Source: CAZFER01 sp964517495
GTDB lineage: Bacteria; Hinthialibacterota; Hinthialibacteria; Hinthialibacterales; Hinthialibacteraceae
DNA length: 6,457 nt
Direction: 5' to 3'
Assembly: GCA_964517495.1 (NCBI GenBank)
Contig: CAZFER010000142.1
Span: forward strand, 1 to 6,457
Below, piece after piece: positions 1 through 4,958 of this stretch. Under the pieces are notes generated by a model. It was not told where the DNA came from. It did no database searches and saw only the letters and a program-made list of their open reading frames with translations. The stretch's first letter is position 1, and every line of letters begins with the position of its first letter. The position numbers and the translations under genes were made by a program.

Positions 1-98
1 TTGGAATAGGCTGTGTGCGATATGCCGTAACCTGGTGAAATTGATAGAAAAGTAGTTAAAATCCAAGCGGATAGCGATAGAAATCGTAGGTTATTCAT
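1..98 (-). CDS. 5' end of an exported protein (partial)
   Basis: The minus strand reads ATG at 98-96 and stays open for 32 codons to the window edge, so the gene continues outside. The start is supported by a strong Shine-Dalgarno AGGAGG at 109-104, five bases upstream. The visible residues begin MNNLRFLSLSAWILTTFLSI, followed by SPGYGISHTAYS. A short polar start with one Arg, a hydrophobic stretch at about residues 6-20 and a small/polar region after it fit a Sec signal peptide, although no clean AxA cleavage site is visible. The mature protein lies outside the window and its function cannot be guessed. The ribosome binding site and start context (GGAGGCGAGCATGAA) closely resembles that of the tail-fibre-like gene (GGAGGCAAGCATGAA). 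Confidence 0.7.
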   Translation of the reverse strand, partial: MNNLRFLSLSAWILTTFLSISPGYGISHTAYS

Positions 99-130
99 GC
101 TCGCCTCCTGTCATTTGTAGACTCAAGGCA

Positions 131-158
131 ATTATCACAAAATGACATCTTTTGTAAA
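131..158 (-). promoter_or_regulatory. Sigma70-type promoter for the exported protein at 1-98
   Basis: On the minus strand TTTACA (158-153, five of six matches to TTGACA) is followed after 16 bases by GATAAT (136-131, five of six matches to TATAAT). The -10 is preceded by TGT, giving an extended -10. Transcription would start near 124, leaving a leader of about 25 bases before the AGGAGG and ATG. The position suits the partial gene at 98. This is pattern matching only. Confidence 0.55.
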
Positions 159-181
159 GTGGGGGATATGATTTTAATTAA

Positions 182-391
182 ATCGATCCCAAAGCGCGAG
201 AAGATATTCTGGCGCTTTATGATAAAATCAAGGACATTCTATCCTGCGTCACTCGGGAAGAATTTGAGCATTCCGTCTATATCCCCACTATGGGAATTAC
301 CAGAGATATTCTCTTTATTTTGGTGGCGGGTGAAGTGATGATATTTTATAAGAAAATTGTGGCTGAGACCAAGAGGCGGTTGTTTGATTGA
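182..391 (+). pseudogene. 3' remnant of an unrecognised gene
   Basis: This plus-strand frame is open from just after a TAA at 179-181 to a TGA at 389-391, about 69 codons. No start codon appears until an internal ATG about halfway. The translation looks protein-like: it includes KAREDILALYDKIKDIL, then TREEFEHSVYIPTMGITRD, then a hydrophobic ILFILVAGEVMIFY and a basic end (KKIVAETKRRLFD). An ATG at 168-170 after a GGGGG run lies in a different frame and stops after 55 codons, so a frameshift or a 5' truncation would explain the missing start. A terminator-like hairpin 30 bases downstream supports this being the true 3' end of a plus-strand gene. I do not recognise the family. It could also be a chance open frame. 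Confidence 0.35.
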
Positions 392-419
392 CTTAACTTG
401 CCATTTTTAGTGCTGATTT

Positions 420-579
420 TTATCCAGACTTGGATAGTTTTTTTAGGGCTTCGGCTAGTGAAATATTAGGATTCTCTCATATGTGATTCATGCGTTTTTT
501 GTTCCAATCAATGTTGTTGGTTTTGTAGAAGGTATTCGGCAATCGCTTGAAAATGTCTGAGCGTATCTTTGTTATACAT
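420..579 (-). pseudogene. Degraded coding-like sequence downstream of hicB
   Basis: The place where a hicA toxin partner might sit holds only broken reading frames. One minus frame overlaps the hicB stop (ATG at 579-577, within CATGTATAA) and reads MYNKDTLRHFQAIAEYLLQ before a TGA at 510-508. A second frame reads SDIFKRLPNTFYKTN, IDWNKKRMNHI, a TGA at 479-477, then ENPNISLAEALKKLSKSG and TAA at 422-420. Both look helical and charged, as real protein would, but neither matches the HicA double-stranded-RNA-binding-like fold (no GSH motif and no VP/IP ending). Together with the terminator at 421-444 on the other strand, this suggests two decayed gene ends meeting tail to tail. The reading could be coincidental. 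Confidence 0.25.
421..444 (+). terminator. Candidate rho-independent terminator
   Basis: TATCCA (421-426), a four-base loop and TGGATA (431-436) form a six-base-pair stem, followed after one G by seven T (438-444). The U-tract lies only on the plus-strand side, so it would end transcription coming from the remnant at 182-391. The stem is short and AT-containing, so this is a weak candidate. Confidence 0.35.
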
Positions 580-826
580 GAACCACAACAGATCGTGTGT
601 TTGGCTCGAGCTTATTTTGTTCCCTTTCATGAGGAATCGTTTCCCCCGCTTCGATCATGTCTGTAACATAGAGTTCAATAGCCACTTTTATATTGGCTAA
701 TGCCTCATCATAAGTGTAGCCCCATGTGTGACACCCTTTGAGAAGAGGACAGGATGCGTGAAATGCTTTTTCATTGTTTTCATATTTATCTTCGACGATT
801 ACGACATGGAAGGTATATGAGTTCAT
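572..826 (-). CDS. hicB: HicB/UPF0150-family antitoxin-like protein
   Basis: This 84-residue protein has the typical short HicB layout. It opens with a beta-strand start (YTFHVVIVED), then a CPLLKGCHTWGYTYDEAL segment matching the family pattern CP.LPGC.T.G.T.EEAL, then a helix (ANIKVAIELYVTDMIEAG) and ETIP. HicB proteins have a partial RNase H-like fold and neutralise the HicA mRNA interferase, often repressing their own operon. The start ATG (826-824) is preceded by a purine-rich AAGGGGGAT at suitable spacing. No HicA is seen on either side: downstream is degraded sequence and upstream only 70 bases separate it from the methyltransferase remnant. The C-terminal part after ETIP is short (HEREQNKLEPNTRSVVVHV), with no evident ribbon-helix-helix or helix-turn-helix domain, so autoregulation is uncertain. 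It is best read as an orphan antitoxin of a broken toxin-antitoxin pair, or a stand-alone UPF0150 protein. Confidence 0.85.
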   Translation of the reverse strand: MNSYTFHVVIVEDKYENNEKAFHASCPLLKGCHTWGYTYDEALANIKVAIELYVTDMIEAGETIPHEREQNKLEPNTRSVVVHV

Positions 827-857
827 GTGATCCCCCTTTTGTAAAGTTCTTGATATT

Positions 858-886
858 TTTATAACACAATTGTTTATTCAATTCAC
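858..886 (-). promoter_or_regulatory. Candidate promoter for hicB
   Basis: The minus strand carries TATAAA (863-858) preceded by TGT, an extended -10. A poor -35 (GTGAAT, 886-881) lies 17 bases upstream. Inside the spacer is the 8-bp palindrome ACAATTGT (866-873), which could be an operator because HicB proteins commonly autorepress; that is inference. The start of transcription would fall about 25 bases before the hicB ATG. Confidence 0.35.
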
Positions 887-896
887 CAATAACAAT

Positions 897-1730
897 TCAT
901 TTCAAATCGCTTTTTATTTGGGATGCCATGGCTTCAGCCTGTTTTACGACGGCGTTGCCGATGAGTTTGTAGCCTTTTGCGAGATAATCATAGTGGAAGA
1001 CGAAATCATCCGGGAACGTTTGGATTCTTGCGCATTCTCGCGCAGAGAGACTTCTGAATACAGGGGATGGTCCTGCAAATTCCCACCGGTCTCCTGCCAA
1101 CCTTCTCATACTGGCTGAATCGGGGTGAAGCGGGGCGTGTCTTCCTCCCGCCTGGATGGTGAATGAAGGTTCATTCCAATTCCTTTTTCGGTTCCTGTGG
1201 TTTCGAGAACTCAAATTGATCGCCGACAGAGTCGTCATACCCCACGATGATCACTCGTCTTCTTTCCGGGGGGACACCGTAATCGTTGGCATTCACCAAT
1301 CCATATTTGACTTTATAACCAAGCGCTGAAATCTTTCCGAGCAGTTTCTTAAATTCGTGATTTTGCGTGATTGAGATCATACCTGGGACATTCTCAGCCA
1401 GGAAAAACCTTGGGCTTTTCTCCTTCAATGTTCCAACATATTCATGGAAGAGTTTTCCCCTTTCATCCATTATACCCCGTATGGCACCTGCCAAACTCCT
1501 TCTCTGGCAGGGAGGACCACCGATGATTCCGTCCGCATCCGTGATTTCATCAGGTTCTATTTTGATGATAGATCGTCGATCAATCGGAATATTATGTTTT
1601 TTTTTTCGAAGGTTTCCCAAGTATCCTTATCGTTGTCATTGGCAAAGGGGAGTTTTTTTCCTGCATTTGTAATACCTTAATCCAAACCGCCGCAACCTGA
1701 AAAGAGCGAAACAATCTTGATGCTTACCAC
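897..1730 (-). pseudogene. Inactivated C5-cytosine DNA methyltransferase, M.HaeIII-like
   Basis: Read across frames, this is a DNA (cytosine-5) methyltransferase, which would transfer a methyl group from S-adenosylmethionine to a cytosine in a restriction-modification site. Motif I reads KIVSLFSGCGGLD near the start (GTG at 1730-1728). Motif IV GGPPCQ with the catalytic Cys is at 1521-1504, followed by motif VI AENV near 1390. Motif VIII NANDYGVPPERRR is near 1296-1258, NWNEPSFTIQAGGRHAPLHP follows, then SARECARIQTFPDDF and motif X GNAV at 959-948. The end (RECARIQTFPDDFVFHYDYL, GYKLIGNAV) closely resembles M.HaeIII as I remember it. There are four lesions. A TAA (1679-1677) replaces the residue after motif I's LD. 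A ten-A run (1606-1597) shifts the frame after TFEK. About 50-60 residues of target-recognition sequence are missing between SKPQEP and RNWNEPSF near 1185-1200, with a further frame change. Motif X reads GNAVV where GNAVPV is usual. The protein cannot be functional. No cognate restriction enzyme is recognisable nearby. Confidence 0.92.
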
Positions 1731-2005
1731 CCCAATGAAATCAACTTCGCCTTAAGCATATTCGCAGGATTGTCAGGATCTCTTATCTGGACATCATTTG
1801 TTTTGATGGGCTTGGCTGATTCACTGCCCTTTCGGTCTGATGAAGAAAATGAGTTCCACTTACTTTGCCGCATCAAGGCAAATACGCTTGTCTTGTATGC
1901 ATGTGCTGTCTTAAACAGATGGCCGAACACCCGGGCAGGCTGCTTGATCTGCCACATGCCCCTTATCCGCAAGTCGGTGATGCCGAGGGGATCGACCCTG
2001 TTCAC
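1724..2005 (-). CDS. Unrecognised ORF overlapping the methyltransferase start
   Basis: This 93-codon frame starts at a GTG (2005-2003) just after GGGGAGG. It ends with a TAA at 1726-1724 that overlaps the first codons of the methyltransferase (GTGGTAA), an arrangement typical of translational coupling in an operon. The frame stays open upstream to about 2090 without a better start. Codons in the first half favour G or C at the third position, which supports coding. The product is basic and includes DPLGITDLRIRGMWQIKQPA, VFGHLFKTAHAYKTSVFALM and the end DPDNPANMLKAKLISLGW. I do not recognise a family. By position it could be the remnant of a restriction-modification partner, but nothing in the sequence proves that, and the spacing of the Shine-Dalgarno directly against the GTG is poor. 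It may be a decayed fragment or not a gene. Confidence 0.3.
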   Translation of the reverse strand: MNRVDPLGITDLRIRGMWQIKQPARVFGHLFKTAHAYKTSVFALMRQSKWNSFSSSDRKGSESAKPIKTNDVQIRDPDNPANMLKAKLISLGW

Positions 2006-2029
2006 CCTCCCCAGTTCCTTTTTTATAGG

Positions 2030-2060
2030 AAAGGCACAGGTTTTTTTTACCTGTGTCTTT
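2030..2060 (-). terminator. Stable hairpin after the tail-fibre-like gene
   Basis: AAAGGCACAGGT (2030-2041) and ACCTGTGTCTTT (2049-2060) form a 12-position stem with one non-Watson-Crick pair and a seven-base loop of T (A on the minus strand). It lies 26 bases past the stop of the 557-residue gene, where a terminator is expected. It lacks a real U-tract on the minus strand (CCTATAAAA follows), so it may instead protect the mRNA 3' end or act weakly. On the plus strand the imperfect pair becomes G-U. Confidence 0.4.
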
Positions 2061-2085
2061 CTGGATTTCAGTGCATTCGTATTTC

Positions 2086-3759
2086 TTACAATATATCAAT
2101 ATAGGCTGTTTTTGTGTCTTCGGTAATGTCCTGCCGTGCCCGGCCTTTGATGTGGGTGACATCAAGGCCGTCCCATTTTTGCAGGTAGCCGGGTTTACTT
2201 GAGCTCATGAGGAAATCGCCGTTTTGGATGGTGCCGCCATCCACGGTTACCCAGGCGCCGGTCAGTGGTTTTTCTGCATGATCATCGTACGAATCTCCGA
2301 TAACGGCGACACTGTAGGCGAAATCGAGAGGCTGCGCATCCTTGCCATTTTTCATGGGGCGACCGGTTGTTTCGATCACGGTTTGCTTGATTTCCCGTCG
2401 CTCGATAAATTGACCGGTACTTTCATCAAAGCGGACGTTTGATTTCAATTGTTCTTTTTCAACCACTTTAGTGGCGTATACCGGTTCTTCAATAGTGATG
2501 ACTTGCTTCTCTTCCAAACGGTATCTGGTTTTCCAACTCACAATGGCAGGATATTTTTTCCCAATAACCTTATTATTAAAATCCAAAACCGGTTTTGAGG
2601 GCACTTGGATATCCTGGGCCGGCGGCTGGTCCAGAGTATAATCGATCTCTTCTGTCAATACGGTTTCATATGCATTGTTTATGTCGATCACTACGTCTTC
2701 CGTTCTTACTATCTTTTCTACTTCACGAGGTGCTCCCTCGACACAGATATTTCCAAGCGAATCTTCCCATGAGGTAACACCTTGGAAGATGCCACGCACT
2801 CTGGGATCATTTGGATGTGCGCTGCGGTAGATTTTGGGAACGCCATTATCCCATTCGAGGATGGTGAGTTCGCCGGGCTGAAGATCGGCATCGCCCAAGC
2901 GATAGTAATGATAGCCTGTAAAGGCTGTTGTGATTGATCGATTACCGATATAAAGCGTGTTGCTTCCTGAGCCGTTGGAGGAATTGTCGATCAGGTTGTT
3001 TGTTGAGAAAGCTCCCACGTAGACACCGCCGGAGGTTTCGATCGCTCCATCAACATCCAGCGTGCTCGAGGGACTCATAGTTCCTATGCCGACATTCCCA
3101 TTGGACTTGATGACCATCCGATCCACACGCGCCGAACTGCTGCCGTCGCTAGCTGAAAACATTAGGCGGCCTGGAACATAACCACCGCTTGGAGTACCAT
3201 CCACCTCGGCACGAAAACTTGATGATTCCCGCCAACCCGAGCCATCGTAACCGAAAAAGTAATGGGCACCGGCTTGATCACCAATTTGTACTGACGACAA
3301 ACTTCCCCCCAGAGTACCACGCGCCTTATAGGCTTCATATCCTGGCGGGCTGGCAGAATTATCAACTCTCATGCCAGCCAATATGCGTTGGCCTGCCGAG
3401 TAAGCGGATATAACAGATACAGTGAAACTATGGGGAGGGCTAGGAATATCCGAGCCACGACCTACTAATAGTTTGCCAGTGAGTGCCATTTGGCGTGAGG
3501 GGGTGGTTGTCCCAATGCCGATTTTGCCATCATTATTTAAAAACATTCTTAATACACCATTGTTGGTGAATCCCAACCCTCCATCGCCGTCACCGAATAG
3601 TCCGGTATTGGTATCCCCATCAAACGTGAATGTTGGAGTTGATGAACTGCCTTGCGGTGCCTGTACCTGGTCCGTAAATTCAACTTGCGCCCATGCTGCA
3701 TTGGCTGCGATCAGGCTGGCGATGAGTACAGCGAACGTTGTTCGTGAGTAGAATTTCAT
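2086..3759 (-). CDS. Exported phage tail-fibre-like surface protein
   Basis: This is a 557-residue protein with a clear signal peptide (cleavage likely after AAWA at residue 24). It is built from tail-fibre-type segments. Residues 47-83 (FDGDTNTGLFGDGDGGLGF to NNDGKIGIGT) and 212-238 (VDRMVIKSNGNVGIGTMSPS, LDVDG) are the 'GNVGIGTTSPSxxLDV' linker motif common in phage fibres and S74 peptidase-containing proteins. Residues 156-205 (GYDGSG, SFRAEVDGTPSGG, PGRLMFSASDGSS) match the classical fibre shaft repeat that precedes such a motif. The C-terminal half (about 285-557) has HPNDPRVRGIFQGVTSW, a beta-rich, acidic/basic alternating stretch (345-465) and a closing segment TVDGGTIQNGDFLMSSSKPG. 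That last part resembles the 'GDLLxTSxTPGYA' segment of secreted fibre-like proteins. No S74 autoprotease domain is visible. The start is fixed by GGAGG five bases before the ATG. It probably trimerises outside the cytoplasm, perhaps as a surface adhesin or spike; that role is inference. Confidence 0.85.
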   Translation of the reverse strand: MKFYSRTTFAVLIASLIAANAAWAQVEFTDQVQAPQGSSSTPTFTFDGDTNTGLFGDGDGGLGFTNNGVLRMFLNNDGKIGIGTTTPSRQMALTGKLLVGRGSDIPSPPHSFTVSVISAYSAGQRILAGMRVDNSASPPGYEAYKARGTLGGSLSSVQIGDQAGAHYFFGYDGSGWRESSSFRAEVDGTPSGGYVPGRLMFSASDGSSSARVDRMVIKSNGNVGIGTMSPSSTLDVDGAIETSGGVYVGAFSTNNLIDNSSNGSGSNTLYIGNRSITTAFTGYHYYRLGDADLQPGELTILEWDNGVPKIYRSAHPNDPRVRGIFQGVTSWEDSLGNICVEGAPREVEKIVRTEDVVIDINNAYETVLTEEIDYTLDQPPAQDIQVPSKPVLDFNNKVIGKKYPAIVSWKTRYRLEEKQVITIEEPVYATKVVEKEQLKSNVRFDESTGQFIERREIKQTVIETTGRPMKNGKDAQPLDFAYSVAVIGDSYDDHAEKPLTGAWVTVDGGTIQNGDFLMSSSKPGYLQKWDGLDVTHIKGRARQDITEDTKTAYIDIL

Positions 3760-3908
3760 GCTTGCCTCCGATGTTTTTTTGTGAATATCATGATTTTATG
3801 TTCATGCGTATTTCAATCTATTTTCCACTGGTTTGCTATAACACAACTCCCTCCACCTGATAGTGGCAACACATCCCCCCCATCACTATACTAATCAGCA
3901 ATTCATGC

Positions 3909-3935
3909 AATCCGTGAAATCCGTACAATCCGTGG
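3909..3935. repeat. Three tandem 9-bp units AATCCGTNN
   Basis: AATCCGTGA (3909-3917), AATCCGTAC (3918-3926) and AATCCGTGG (3927-3935) follow one another directly, and then GTTTAAT-like sequence begins. From memory, short AATCCGTG-type tandem strings recur between genes in many environmental bacterial genomes; I cannot check copies here. The array lies nine bases beyond the read-through stop of the propeller gene and upstream of the tail-fibre-like gene. It may be a dispersed intergenic repeat with a role after transcription ends, but nothing in the window shows that. Confidence 0.6.
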
Positions 3936-3943
3936 TTTAATAA

Positions 3944-4729
3944 TTAATCATGCATCTGAAACTCATGAATAGTCGAGGTGCCGACCAAATCTTCAACTTT
4001 GTAAATAACCAGACTTTGTTTATATACAATCGATCCCCATTCAGTTCTTACTTCCTCGACTTTATCCATAAGAAAATAGTTGCCATCGGGTGAGAATTTT
4101 GCAAATTGTTAATCTGTGGCCATTGTACCTACCTCACTGCGGAGAATTTTGCATAAAAGTTCTCTCGATTGGGAATCCCATATCCATGATTCAGTATAAG
4201 AATATTTAATTATTAAAGTCATAATATATCTTCGATTTGCGGTTATATCCAATTTGAGAATGTTACCACCCAAATGATGAGTTACCACGTGCTTTCCATC
4301 GGGTGATATATCAACAATAAGATCATACATGATATACCATAGATCTGATTTAGGTTGATGGGGACCATATGGGTGTATTATTTTATTTTCGTTTAAATCC
4401 AAAAGTTTGGCATATTCTGTTCCAACTCCGCTTGTTGTTCCTTGTTGACGTTCACTATAAACCAATAAATCCTTATTTTTTGTGATTCCCATATTGATGA
4501 TTGGATACTGGTTTATATTATATGTACGGCTTAACTTTCTTTCTTTGAGGTCATAAACACGAATATCTTTTCCTCCCACGATCACTTGAGAACTGTCATG
4601 CGTAAACAAGACATCTCCAAACAGTTCCCATTCTCCATCAGCCTTAATTTCAAAATAGGGTTCAGGTTCTTCCGCAAATAGATTGCTGGATATTATGAAT
4701 AGTATAATAAAAAGAGAATGCTTCATCAT
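3944..4729 (-). pseudogene. Exported beta-propeller (WD40/YVTN-like) protein, interrupted by TAA
   Basis: The gene starts at ATG 4729-4727, five bases after AGAGG. The upstream in-frame ATG at 4852 is less likely because it would bury the signal peptide. Residues 1-19 (MMKHSLFIILFIISSNLFA, then EE) are a signal peptide. Propeller-type blades follow: DSSQVIVGGKDIRVYDL (45-61), KNKDLLVYSE...AKLLDLNENK (84-116), SPDGKHVVTHHLGGNILKLD (142-161) and YTESWIWDSQSRELLCKI (178-195). Translation stops at a TAA (4111-4109) after 206 residues. The same frame then continues at once with QFAKFSPDGNYFLMDKVEEV and 34 more residues to a TAA at 3946-3944. That FSPDG blade proves the original gene was about 260 codons long. 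Even restored, four to five blades is fewer than a usual six- to eight-blade propeller. The region is markedly AT-rich compared with the next gene, which hints at a separate origin. The truncated 206-residue form might still be made. Confidence 0.75.
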
Positions 4730-4742
4730 ATGAACCTCTTGT

Positions 4743-4904
4743 TTAAGATACATTATTTTTATCAAGGGAGATAATAGAAATCTCCCTTGATAAAAATATC
4801 TCATTTTGTTGAATCGACAATTTATTCCAATAAATCTTTGATCCATCACCACTTAGAAGAAAACCTCCCCTTAGATATTCGTTTTCTTTGTGAATTTCCA
4901 ATTT
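4743..4904 (-). pseudogene. C-terminal remnant of a second propeller-like ORF
   Basis: A 53-codon minus-strand frame ends with TAA at 4745-4743, only 13 bases before the ATG of the interrupted propeller gene. It reads KLEIHKENEYLRGGFLLSGD, then GSKIYWNKLSIQQNEIFLSR, then EISIISLDKNNVS. The blade-like FLLSGDGSKIYW resembles FSPDGNYFL in its neighbour. There is no ATG. In the same frame a TAA (4907-4905) separates it from a short MPFRIKINGSKQR stretch starting at 4946. It is probably the end of a deleted paralogue or a decayed upstream gene. The perfect inverted repeat at 4755-4797 lies within its last codons. Confidence 0.4.
4755..4797. repeat. Perfect 18-bp inverted repeat, 7-base loop
   Basis: ATTTTTATCAAGGGAGAT (4755-4772) and ATCTCCCTTGATAAAAAT (4780-4797) are exact reverse complements around AATAGAA. 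An RNA from either strand would form a long stable stem. The flanks are A-rich after the stem on both strands, so it is not a standard U-tract terminator, though the A/T ends make it symmetrical. On the minus strand it sits about 25 bases before the ATG of the propeller gene. It could control that mRNA, be a protein-binding site, or be the trace of a small palindromic element. Confidence 0.75.
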
Positions 4905-4958
4905 TTATCGCTGTTTCGATCCGTTTATTTTGATTCGAAATGGCATGATTGATTGAAA

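Noticed and set aside
1770..2126. A 118-codon plus-strand open frame
   Set aside because: It runs into the 3' end of the well-supported tail-fibre-like gene on the other strand, has no ribosome binding site, and its hydrophobic, Cys-rich product looks like antisense of coding DNA.
3422..3751. A 109-codon plus-strand open frame
   Set aside because: It is the complement of the repetitive Gly/Ser/Asn-rich fibre region and has no independent signals.
3909..3935. CRISPR array
   Set aside because: The units are nine bases, directly adjacent and without spacers.
4730..4852. N-terminal extension of the propeller protein from ATG 4852
   Set aside because: It would place about 41 residues before a clear signal peptide, and the ATG at 4729 has its own AGAGG at the right distance.
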